Assembly (NCBI RefSeq): GCF_000315625.1 | Contig: NW_005434656.1 | Location: forward strand, 777,925-841,924 | DNA length: 64,000 nucleotides | DNA from: Guillardia theta CCMP2712 | Lineage: Eukaryota > Cryptophyceae > Pyrenomonadales > Geminigeraceae | Direction: 5' to 3' | In this document: positions 22,290-32,224 of the stretch, piece by piece | Numbering within the stretch: the first letter of the stretch is position 1 | Layout of the letters: every line of letters starts with the position of its first letter | Position numbers and translations under genes: made by a program | The notes under the pieces: model-generated | The model's input: the letters and a program-made list of their open reading frames with translations, nothing else | Told to the model about the DNA's origin: nothing | Database searches by the model: none

Positions 22290-23635
22290 GACGCCATGCA
22301 GCAGGGGATGGAGCTGGCAGCGAGTACGGTGTGGGTGAGGGGGCAGCATCTGACGGGGAACGGCGTGATGCTCTCCAAGGTGACGTCATGGACGAGCGAG
22401 AGCAGAGAGCACATCGATAGCGACTGACGTGCTCGCAGAGCCGCATCATCACCTCACGGCAGATAGTCTTCACCTACCACGTGAGCACCGTCACTGCTTG
22501 CTTGCGTGCCATGGTCGATAGTTGTGATAGTAGTGATAGCGATGACAGTTGTGATAGTGATGATAGTTGTGATAGTTGTGATAGTTGTGATAGTTGTGAT
22601 AGTTGTGATAGTGGTGGTGATGATTATTGGGTTGCAGGAGGCAACCTTGTCGGAGGTTGACTACTTGGACCAAGAAGAAGGCGTCGTGTTCACAACTGCC
22701 TGCGATCCATCCAGCTGCTTTCTTTCCAATCAGAGGCTGGACATGACTATAGTACGTGATTCTTTGTATCAAGTTCACTATTTGTCACTCAATCTGATAT
22801 GTTACTCCCTTCGACAACAGGTTGGGGTGGATCCAGAGTTTTGTAACAGGTCAGCATGCATGTAATTGGGAGGAGTAATCTCTAACTTGGCCGGAAGATG
22901 CAAGCTGCAGCCTGTGACAGTGCACGATGGGCGATTAGCGCGGGGGAATGAAGTTGTAATGGTGAGCAAGTTGGGGGGTGCGATAGAAGAGGAGACCACC
23001 ATCGCAACAAGGTGCTGGTCCTGCATGTTTGGCGCGAGGATGATTGTTCCTGCATTGCTGTAGGTTGGTGGTGGAGGAGGTGGGCGAGAGCGAAGTGTTC
23101 CTTTCTCCAGTCGATGACCTGACAAGTGGAGTGCTTGGAAGTCCGATCTTCAAGGTTGAAAAGCGCATGCGTCACTGTTGCTTGATTGAGCATTTTTGAC
23201 AGGACAAGAGCCTCGTTGCCATTGTAGTCAAGCTAAAGCAGGAAGAGGGCGGATTGAGGGCGCTGATGATTGAAACTGTCTTGGACAAGCTAAAGAAAGT
23301 TCGGAGCATGCTGCTTGATGATGCGGTCTTTATGAGTGACTCCTGCACAGAGACAACAGCTGGAGCATGCTCTTGGGGCAGATGGTAATTCTTCCTCGAA
23401 TGGGATAGTCGAGCAAAGGGTGAGAACGAAGAAAATCTCCAAGCTAAAAAGGTGATGGAAGTTGGGATTAACGTGTTCTTTGATGCAGTTGGAGGGATCA
23501 CACTGAAATGTTTCTTGTCCCAGGATGTTGGGAAAGGCTCAGTCAGAGGCGAACTTCGTAGGAATTGCTGCAGCAGGCGCCGTAGCTCTGACTGTTGTCT
23601 CTCTTGTTGTCGTTTTTCTCCGTTGGCGAAGATAA
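22290..23635 (+). CDS. Membrane-anchored trypsin-fold pseudoprotease
   Basis: Trypsin-like (chymotrypsin-fold) domain followed by a C-terminal transmembrane helix. In-phase exons: about 22290-22379 (5' end uncertain, may begin upstream), 22439-22480, 22638-22751, 22821-22849, 23064-23154, 23203-23384, 23524-23635. Alignable landmarks: TGNGVMLSKSRIITSRQIVF where active relatives read G-x-G-F...LTNHHV; FTTACDPSSCFLSNQRLDMTIVGVD written in two parts as FTTACDPSSCF and RLDMTIVGVD, matching the F-x-L-D-P...LDFTVV block with its catalytic Asp; and TSGVLGSPIF where active enzymes read G-x-SGSPVF. The His position is Arg/Gln and the nucleophile Ser is Leu, so catalysis looks impossible. The tail GIAAAGAVALTVVSLVVVFL is a clear membrane segment followed by RWRR. 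No signal peptide is visible in the part read. It is divergent from the GalT gene, about 260 bases apart. Confidence 0.7.
22515..22620. repeat. 9-bp minisatellite (TTGTGATAG)n in an intron
   Basis: Imperfect then perfect GATAGTTGT units filling most of the intron 22481-22637 of the pseudoprotease gene. The spliced exons on either side join in phase without it. Confidence 0.9.
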
Positions 23636-24253
23636 AAAGATCGGGCCGAACAGGCTAGTCACGAGTCGAATGAAAGCGGCCCGCCGCCGCGCCGACCGGG
23701 CCCGGCCTGTGCGCGGCAGACTGCCGGGGGCCGGCCTGATCCCCTGCCTGCCTTCGGAGCCCCGCCGGGCGCCGCCCGCCTGCCAGTGGGCGCCGGCGGC
23801 CCGGCCGGGCCGGGTGCCTGCCGGGCGCCTGAGCGGAGTTGTGGGGGGACGAGGTTTTCACATCTCGGCATGGCCGAGAGAAGGGACTGAAGACAAACAG
23901 GAACAGAGGCGAGAGGAGCGGAAGGAGGAGGAAGAGGAGAAGGAGAAGGAGGGAGAGGAGAAGGAAGCAGGAGAGGCAGAGTACAAGCTTCGGTCCTCTC
24001 ATAGCGGGATCGATACACCCAGAGGGCGTGAAGGGTATGGGAGGTTGTAGCGAGATGAAACAGTGTAGTCCTTGTTGCTGAGGAGGGGGAAAGATCTTTG
24101 GAGGATAGGTGACTGTCTGGCAGCGAGAAAGAAGCAGAGGTGTCTTGACCATGGAGATCAGCTAAGGGGGCCACCTCAAGCTGAGGCAAGTCCGAGAGGC
24201 CAACCAAGGAGGGGAGTATAAGGGAGTAGAGCATCGAAATTAAGAGCACGGGG
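23636..24253. other. Spacer containing a GC-rich island
   Basis: Begins immediately after the pseudoprotease stop. A GC-rich block occupies 23672-23835 (GGCCGGGCC, CCGCCGGGCGCC words). It is followed by a purine-rich GAGGAG stretch (23900-23980). No coding exon was recognised. Confidence 0.6.
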
Positions 24254-25470
24254 ATGGTGTGTAGCGCCGACGAATCGGAGAGAGCCGAGCAGGACGAGCT
24301 GAGCAAAGATGTCCTCTTGATAGTGTTCAAACGGCTTCCTCTCGATGTCTTGCGCCATGTTCTCCTCGTTTGCCGACACTGGAGGGTTTCAGCCCTTGAC
24401 CCGAGCCTTCCTGCATGGCGTGAGTGATGGGGCTTGATGGAGGAAGCAATCATCTAACATCATTGTCTTCACGCAGACACGTTGTCTCCTGAGACTTTCT
24501 GCATGCTCGTCCCTGAACACCATAACCATGCCATCCACAATGTCGAGCGAGCACGGCATAGTCACCTTGCGAGCAGGCCTCCTTGTGCAAAGAGCAGGTC
24601 AGAGAGGTGCACTATCAAACGGGAGGAACTGCTGGAGGCTTGCAGAAGATGTACAGAGCTGAGGGAGGCTGATCTGCGTACCGTGAGCCACCTCGACAAC
24701 GAAGCCTTGATGCATGTCGCGAAGCACTGCTCTAGGCTGTCGCGTTTGAGGATACATGACGTGATGAGTTTGGGCAGCAAGATCACCAGCGTCGGCTTGA
24801 TTCACCTCACCAGGATCTGCTCCAACCTGACTTTTCTAGACATCTCATACACAGTCTGCTCTGACAAGGCTCTCGAGTATATCGGCAACCTCCCTGAACT
24901 GCGATCGTTGCATATGCAGGTAGTTTCATCATGTCAAGTGGCAGGAAGGGCAGAGGAGAAGAGGGCGAGAGCGAGGATGTGATGGTGCAAGTGATGACTG
25001 CTAGCTGATGGCTCCTCAGGGCTGCTCGAGAATCAAAGGACAATCTCTGCCGTATCTCCTGTCCCAGTGCACCAAGTTGGAGGAGATCAACCTGTACAGA
25101 ACGAGCGTCACCGCCTCCATTGCAGCAAAGCATCTGTCGAAAGCCATGAGGACGCGGCCTCTGCGGGTGAATATGCTGAATCCAGACGGTTGTCTTGAGA
25201 TGTTCTTCCTCGTACTCCTCTGAGTCTGATGGTTTCCAGACCTTCCCAGTGCTGTGGATCTTTGGTCCTGCTGACTCTCTGCCGATTGTTCGTTGTGATG
25301 TGAGCTATCAGGTGTGGGATGTGCAGCAAGAGGTTGTACTCTCGCTTGCAGTCCTACGTGAGCAGCCGGCGCTTCATTGCGATCACGAGATGATGGGTTG
25401 AATGGCAGGTGACGATGCAAGACCCGACCAGCAAGGCCCTTTTTCATGTCTGTACCAACATCTCACCTGA
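24254..25470 (+). CDS. F-box/leucine-rich-repeat protein
   Basis: Likely substrate adaptor of an SCF ubiquitin ligase. Exons 24254-24419, 24477-24919, 25020-25166, with further 3' exons not resolved. Residues 16-52 form a compact F-box (FKRLPLDVLRHVLLVCRHW then RVSALDPSLPAW, with the LP and the conserved C-R-x-W). From about residue 90 there are AMN1-type LRRs: CTELREADLRTVSHLDNEAL, HCSRLSRLRIHDVM, ICSNLTFLDISYT, NLPELRSLHMQ, GCSRIKGQSLPYLLSQC, TKLEEINLYRT. Intron phases agree at both resolved junctions (C|AC at 24419/24477). Beyond 25166 another exon encoding VTMQDPTSKALFHVCTNISP appears at 25409-25471 with good splice sites, but how it links is unclear. The end is approximate. Confidence 0.75.
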
Positions 25471-25471
25471 G

Positions 25472-26356
25472 GTGAATGGGAGAGGTTGTTGATGATGGTG
25501 GGAGTAACAGCTTCTAGTGGATGAATGTTGTCATCTGCGGATTGGTTCCAATCAGGTGGTTTGTTGCTCTTGCCCTTGTCGGACGCTCGCTGATGCACGT
25601 TGAATCTAGATACAGTTGCATCAATCGCTGTCATGCTGCCTGTGGAGGTTTGATGATGTAAGCCTATCCCATCCCCCTCCTCTCTCACACCTCAGCTCGA
25701 TCCTTTATCTTCCTCTCTCACCAACTCTCGCCTTCCCCTTGCTTCTCATCACACCTTCACTCTCAATTTCATGCCCTTTCCCCTGATCGTCACCATGCCC
25801 GGCAGCCACGGAGGAGGTGGCGGCAGCCACGGACAAGAGGACGAAGGCAGCTGCAGGTCGTCGTTTCGCTTCACTGTTGTGTGCGGACGACCACCACTCG
25901 GAGAGGTTCGTAAGATCTGAAGGTGAAGAGAGACTAAGGAGCAGGTGCAGGGACATCCATTTGCCATGATGACGAGCACAGTGAAGAGAGCGTAAGATAG
26001 GCAGTGCGTGACAACCTAGAATTTCTTTTCTTTTATTCAGTCGCAAGTGTAACGTTGCTCCTCACAAAACTCAATATCAACAAAATTCCCCATACATCAC
26101 GAAGGGACTGGGCAAGAGGCACACCACAACAGAGGCTACATAAAGTGTTAAGAACAGACAAAAAACCAGCGAGCAGACAGGTGTCCACAACAAGTCTAAG
26201 ACCGAAAAACTGCTGATGAGATTAACACGATGATCCGACGAGAATGATGAAGGAAAAATGGACAACATCTCTGCGCTCGTTCTGCCATAAGAATGTGCAC
26301 GAAGAAAATTTCCAGTGAGCAGGTGCACACACAATCATCCCCTAAAGCGTGGCAAT
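25472..26356. other. Spacer, nothing recognised
   Basis: May contain the last exon(s) of the F-box gene at its left end. Open frames on both strands around 25700-26050 (for example the minus-strand frame 25705-26046) have no recognisable family features and no consistent splice structure. Confidence 0.4.
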
Positions 26357-26829
26357 TCAAGACTGAGCCGAGGGGACGAATTGTGACTTGACCCTCTCGC
26401 TCAGTCCCTTGATCTCAGGATCGAATTCAAAGTTCTTTAGATCCTCCGTGAATGTCAGACTCCCTGCTCAACCAGTCAGTCTACTCCGCCCATACTGACA
26501 GAAACAGGAGAACATGCCTTGTTGGTCTGGCGAATACCCATATTTTACAATGACCGAAGACAAAATTTCCGTGGCTTTAGGGATGGCCATCATGAAGAAC
26601 TTCGCGATGTCAGTCCCGCCTGCATCGATCTTGTAAACAGAAGTAGGGAACTCAGACTTGAATGCTCACATTCTCCCCGTATTCTCGCGAGCTCGGCAGC
26701 GCACTTGGGATCTTCGAAGGCGCCGACCGACTCTCTAGCTGCCACTGTGCACAGGAGTCAGCACGGTGTCAACATAATCAGCAAGCAATGTTGCTTACTT
26801 CTTGCTGTTTCGACGTTGTCAATCCCCAT
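26357..26829 (-). CDS. Protein C10 family (human C12orf57 homologue)
   Basis: Small conserved eukaryotic protein of unknown biochemical function. Four exons 26829-26799, 26744-26670, 26619-26518, 26463-26357 give 104 residues from MGIDNVETAR to VPSAQS. The diagnostic region reads ECGTDIAKFFMMAIP, KATEILSSVIVKYGYSPD and QQGSLTFTEDLKNFEFDPEI then LSERVKSQF, aligning with animal C10 (MGKMLQFVLPVATQIQQEVI, KAYGFS, QDPEIASLSGKLKALFLP) with matched spacing. The final intron has donor CAAG|GCATG on the minus strand; only this GC donor restores frame between QQ and GSLTF, so it is a probable GC-AG intron. The protein is about 20 residues shorter than the human one, lacking its Pro/Gly-rich tail. Confidence 0.82.
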
Positions 26830-28331
26830 GATGTTGTAATGATCTTTTGTACTAACGAATGCCACCAGGCGCGAGCAAAAAAAGAGTAGACCGCTTGCTT
26901 TTCACAAATTTAAAGATGGAGCCCCTGCTCCTTTCACCTAGACATTCAAGATTAGCGGTTATGACACCAAAAATAAAATAATTGCATGATAAGGCGCGAG
27001 GGAAAGAAGAGTTCATCATCAGACTAAGCAAGTTTTCTATGAACTATCACCATAGCAGGTTCTCATATCTCACCCCAGGCACAATGTTCATCAACCTTGC
27101 TACGAACAAAATAGTATTGCGATAACCATTGCCGAAGTAATGCTTGCATTATGGCAAGGGACTGCTTCACCTCAGATCTTTGCTGTCTACACTCATTGAA
27201 TGTATCTGAACCCAGAGCGCGACAGGCATCAAGCAAGCAGTCGATTCTTCTGCTAGCTTCATCACAATCTCAATACATGTGCATCCTCTTATCTCTCCAA
27301 CGTCAGGGTGCCCACGGTCAATAACTCTCACTTCACATCACTGCCATCTTCTGACGAATCCTCCATATTCCATCGTCACGATCACGCACTCCGCCCCTTC
27401 CACAGGATAACCAACTTGAGGTTATGGCTAGCACCTACCTTGACCCCCACCCCCTTGTGTTTGCGAAGTCTCCATTTGTCATGACATACATGAAATACAC
27501 TAATACTCTAATCGAAATATATCGGACCTTAGTGCACATGGTTTGAAATTCTTGACCCCTACCACATCCGACCCACGAGTGAGATAACCCAAGGTTGCTG
27601 AATAACCAATATTGGCTTATTAGCAGATATCCCTACAGACAAGGCGCGGGGACTGGCAAATGAGTGGGTGGTAGAACAATGATGGGGGGTACTCATGTAG
27701 GATGGTCTGTAGGATATTGCTTTCTGTCGTATATCGTATATGAAGTTGGTCCTAGGGGGTATGCACCATGTGTGAACAAGGGGGTACTCTAAGGAAAAGA
27801 TTCAAAAGTGACGGTAGGGTAGTCATGTTGGTCCTGAGTCCTAGACCTCGGTTAGGAAGTAGTTCCTACCACATTTGGCTAGGGGGTGGGGTGCAAAAGT
27901 ACCGGCTGCTTTCCCTTGTTTGCCATGGTCTTCGTAGGGTGGGTAGTCATGGAAGATTCTCTTGGGGAATAGAAATTCGAAAACAAAAATAGAGATTTAA
28001 ATAAAGGGTCGAAAGAATTCTCTAGATTGCATAACCGTCAGTGTAACGATGTTCTAGATCTCAGCTACCTACGAGAGGGGGGCAAAAAGGGTCAGCAACA
28101 GAGCATTCTAGAAGAAACGGGTATGGGGGTCGCACCTGCTGACAAGGATGGCAGGATACCGAATGCGAGCTTTTAAGATTTTTCACCGGATAGCAGCCGG
28201 CCTGATTGCTCATTGGGGCTCATAACCTTCGATCCTTTTTGCTCCTGGAGGTGGTAGTCCGGTGCCGGGCCGTTCAGTACAAACCGGCCCGGGTGATTCC
28301 GGATGCCGGGCCCGCTGCCTCAGTGCAGGTG
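26830..28331. other. Gene-free spacer, C/G-rich motifs and one GC island
   Basis: No coding exon recognised. Motifs: ACCCCCACCCCCT at 27443-27455, CTAGGGGGTGGGGT at 27879-27892, and a small CCGG-rich island at 28252-28322 that abuts the start of the next gene and may form its leader. Confidence 0.5.
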
Positions 28332-30855
28332 ATGGGTTCTCAAGAGACCCGTCTGCTGGGGGCATGCATGGCGGAGGAGGAGGGTGAGATGGAGGCTGGA
28401 AGAGTGAGAGGAGGAGGAGGAGGAGGAGGAGGAGGAGGAAAGGCTTCAAGCTGGCTGATGTTCGTGAGCAAATCGCTGCTCGAGCAGGGAAAATCGGTCC
28501 TGCCCGTATGCCTGTTCCTCATGGGATTCCAGGTCATTGTGTTGGGGCAGGAGGTGAAGCAATACAAGGAGCTGCTCCTTGGTCTCTTGCTCGCTGTGGT
28601 GGGCCTTGCTCTCTTCACCTTCGGGCTTCTCAACGGCCTCATGCCTATGGGGGAGAGGATCGGGCTTCGCCTGCCCTCTATCCTCCCACTCTCCTCTGTG
28701 CTCTTCATCGCGGCAATCTTGGGAGTTGCCGTCACTCTCGCAGAACCAGCCCTGGGTGTCGTCAAGACGGCAGGATCATTAATCCAGCCTCAACATGCTC
28801 CGAACTTGCATGCTCTCCTGCACTCGAGGCAGGACCTCCTCGTCCTTGCCGTGGCTGCAGGGGTAGGACTCTCGTCCTCTCTTGGGATGCTGCGGATCCG
28901 GAGGAGCTGGAGCCTCAAGTGGATTGTGATCGTGCTGGTCTTGCTCACCATCTCTCTGTCCATGTACGTTTACTATCGCACGAGCAAGCATGACGTCATC
29001 GGCCTGGCATGGGACTTGGGCGCCGTCACAACAGGGCCAGTCACGGTAATGCAGGGAGAGGATGGGGGGGGGGGGGGGGGGGAAAGAAACCTCAATGAAC
29101 ATTACATCTCATAATTACTGGCTAAACCTTATCTTACCATGGAGGGGAGGGTACTGGAAGCCGGGGGGAGGGGGGTCCCCGNNNNNNNNNNNNNNNNNNN
29201 NNNNNNNNNNNNNNNNNNNNNNNNNNNNNNNNNNNNNNNNNNNNNNNNNNNNNNNNNNNNNNNNNNNNNNNNNNNNNNNNNAGATGGCAAGATGGTGGGT
29301 GGTCTTCCTCCTCCCGCCACCCCCCCCCGTCGGGGGTGTCAAAGTTGTCGTCTCCTTCATCCAGGGGGGGCGAGAGCAAACAGCATCAACACCTTATCGT
29401 TAAGAAGGAAAGGGGTTCTGGGCCCTCCTCCCGATGACAGGGGGGAAGGGGATTCATGAGGGAGGAGAGGAGAAAGAACGGAACCCTGCCGGGCAATGGC
29501 CCCCCATCCCAGGAACGCCGTACCGTGAGCAGCACTTGTTCGGTTCGTTTCCCCCAGTAATTTTCTTGTCTTGCATCTACTCCATCCTCGTGTTCCTCCT
29601 CCTCCTGTCGCCGCCCGCACCGGCGGCGGTCGATTCTTCTCCATGCTCATGCCCTGGGGTTGGGGGGGGGGGAGGAGGAGGAGGCGAGCATGAGGCGAGG
29701 AGGAGGAGGAGGAGGAGGAGGAGAGCATGAGAGCGGTGCTTTCATGCGTATCAACCTACATGTGGATATGAGCCGTAGAGGATGAGAGGAGGGAGGATGG
29801 CAGGCGGTAATGTTTCGTTCTCATGCTCGTCCCTGAAGGTCCCACTTGTGATCGCACTTGGGCTCGGGGTAGCAACAGCAGGCAACAACCCCTCCCCTCT
29901 CACGGGCTTCGGGGTTGTCACGTTCGCTTCCCTCATCCCCGTGATCACGGTACCTCTGCTCCCTTGGCTCTGCTTGCCCTGGCGGTGATTCCTGACGTCT
30001 GCTACCAGGTCCTCTTGCTCGCGCTGTCGCTCCCTAGCAACATCCTGGAGGAGCTGGAGGCGTCGACTAACTCCCCTTCCTTCCCCTCGGTCTCCCTGTT
30101 GCACTTGCAGCCTCTTCCTGGTTGTGAACTTTAGTGCAGCTGCAGAAGGGAGCCAACGAGCCCTCCTCCTCCTCCTCCTCCTCCTCCCTGTGGTACGACC
30201 AGACCCCCTACGCTGAGATCATCGCTGGGGTGCGAGCGCTGGTCCCGCTCGCTGCAATCATGATCTTCCTTCTTCGATGTATCCTCCGGGATACTAGACA
30301 GCTTCTTGTCAGTCAGGAGGCGGGGAGGAGTCGGGAGATGCTCTGAACTTTGTGCCCAGGTCACACTCGAGCTTACCCCGGGCAGCAGCGTCATCTTCAA
30401 GGCTTCTGCAGCCCTCCTTGCCGCTCAGGTCTGTGCACTTCCCCCCCGCCCCCCCTCCTCCTTCCCCCCTCCTTCTTCCCGCTTTGCGAATCTTGAGCAG
30501 TACCTACTCTTCCTCTTCGTTTTCTGCCCTCTCCCTTGTCCCTCCCTCTGTCCTCGTCCCCCTCTCTATTCCCTACCTCCTGCGATAGAGTAACGCTCCT
30601 CCTCTGCAGATCGGCATCATAGTGTTCAACGTAGGCCTCACTCAAGGTCTCTCTAAGCTGGGGACCATGGTAGGAGGCGTCATGCCCTCTGCCTTCACGA
30701 GCATGGAAGAGATCAAAGGTTTGATCTCAGTCCCTGTGATGTTGAGCTGATCCATCCTCGTCCACTTGAATCGCCTCGTCCTTCTCCTCTCCTTTGTCCT
30801 CTTCCTCCCTCTCTTGCTCCTCCTACTACTACACCACCACCACCACCAACACATT

Positions 30856-30889
<34 letters not shown>

Positions 30890-32224
30890 ACCACGACGAC
30901 AACAACACGTATCCTGTTCTCTCTCTTTTCTAAATCCCGGGGTTCCCGTTTCGCCTGATCCTTCTTGTCCCTCAGGATCCCCCATCTGGGGCAGAGAGCT
31001 CGGCACCTTCATCGCTGTTCTCTTCGCATGGGTGAGAGGCATGAGGGGAGGAGGAGCCTCCGCTCACAACGTTGGCAGGTTCTCGGCTTCGGAGCTACTC
31101 TGGCGGAACCAGCTCTTTTCACCCTCGCGGTCACGGTGGACCGACTCTCTCGCGGGAAAATCACGCAGGTCACTTCCTCCCTGTCCTGCCTGCCTGCCTG
31201 CCTGCTTCCCGCCTCCATCTACCTGTCCACTCCTGCCCTCCCTATCTTTATCTAGCCTTCCTTCTTCGAAGCTGTATCCTGCTCCATCCTTTGTTCCCAT
31301 CAGTCTCAGCTCCCTCCTTCGCTTTCCTCCTGCCTGCTCTGCCTTCCGTAACCTCACTCCTCTCATTAGCGTCAAGTTGTGCTGTCCGTTGCTCTTGGTG
31401 TCGGGACAGGAACCGCGTTGGGTCTCCTCAAGATCGTCATCGGCTTCCCCCTGCTCCCCCTCCTACTCGTAGGCTACACCTTGGCGGTCATCCTGACAAC
31501 TATGGCCGGGGAGATCCTTATCTGTGTTGCCTGGGATTCAGCTGGGGTCACTACAGGGCCAGTCACGGTGAGAGGAGGCAGGAAGTAGCAGAGGAGCGAT
31601 GAGCGAGAGGCGGCGGATGGAGCCAGAGGAGTGTGGGGAGAGGAGGGAGAGAGGAGGAGCGAGCGAGCTGATGATGTCCCAAGGTCCCTCTCGTCATCTC
31701 CCTTGGACTCGGCCTCGGCCGAGCGCTCAATGCAGCTGACGGGTGAGCTTGTGAGGGGGGCGGCTGCTTCTCGAGTCTTATCACCTCTTTCCTTCACTCT
31801 CGTCTCTCGCTCCTCCTCTTTCTCCCCCCTTCCCCCTATCATTCTCTCTCTTCGCTTCTGCAGGTTCGGGATCTTGTCGTTGGCTTCTGTTTGCCCGGTA
31901 CGCCCCAGTATCTCACCTCCCCTAAACGCTCCCTCCCCTCCCACTTCCCACGTCGCCTCCTCGCTCTCTCTCTCCTGCTCCCCCCCCCCCTTTCTCTGTT
32001 CTTGAGTCTCTCCCGCTTTCATCGTCCCTTGCCCCTCCCCGCTAGCTGCCTCCTCCTTCCCATCCTCTTCTCCATGAATCATGCTGCTTTAGATCATCTC
32101 CGTCCTCGCTGTTGGCATCATCAAAGGAGACGGTCAAGCTGACCGCCGCCATGGCGACGTGGAAGCTCGAGGAGAGTACGAGCTCTCGCGAACAGATGCA
32201 GAGGAGGCAGGGGATGACGACTGA
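28332..32224 (+). CDS. DUF1538-family membrane protein, two tandem copies
   Basis: Polytopic membrane protein of the DUF1538 family, best known from bacteria; transport has been guessed but not shown. Exons read include 28332-29045, 29839-29949, a start at 30009, about 30140-30310, 30361-30428, 30611-30719, 30976-31032, 31080-31169, 31372-31568, 31685-31752, 31862-31897 and 32093-32224 (TGA). The first unit has FGLLNGLMPMGERIGLRLP, GVAVTLAEPALGVVK, then GLAWDLGAVTTGPVT|VPLVIALGLGVA. The second has VFNVGLTQGLSKLGTMVG, GFGATLAEPALFTLAV, then AWDSAGVTTGPVT|VPLVISLGLG and GFGILSLASVCP. The matching introns in both units fall after GPVT, suggesting an intragenic duplication after intron gain. A poly-Gly run (about residue 25-35, GGA repeats) and a poly-Ser run (CTC repeats near 30168) lie in cytosolic-looking loops. 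The N-terminal start could be 28368. The assembly gap lies in an intron. Confidence 0.85.
29182..29281. other. Assembly gap (100 N)
   Basis: Exactly 100 N, the conventional placeholder for a gap of unknown size. It is flanked by homopolymer-rich sequence (a 16-17-base G run at about 29067-29083, GGGGGG and CCCCCCCC nearby). The protein sequence is continuous across it, so it lies inside an intron of the DUF1538 gene. Confidence 0.98.
30827..30889. repeat. Trinucleotide run (ACC)n then (ATC)n in an intron
   Basis: ACC units then about nine ATC units within the intron following the exon that ends near 30719 in the DUF1538 gene. Confidence 0.85.

Noticed and set aside
22515-22620. CRISPR-like or regulatory repeat array
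   Set aside because: The 9-bp units are contiguous with no spacers and lie in an intron; this is a simple minisatellite.
28412-28440. Poly-Gly run as a separate functional domain
   Set aside because: It is a GGA microsatellite inside an otherwise non-conserved loop of the DUF1538 protein.
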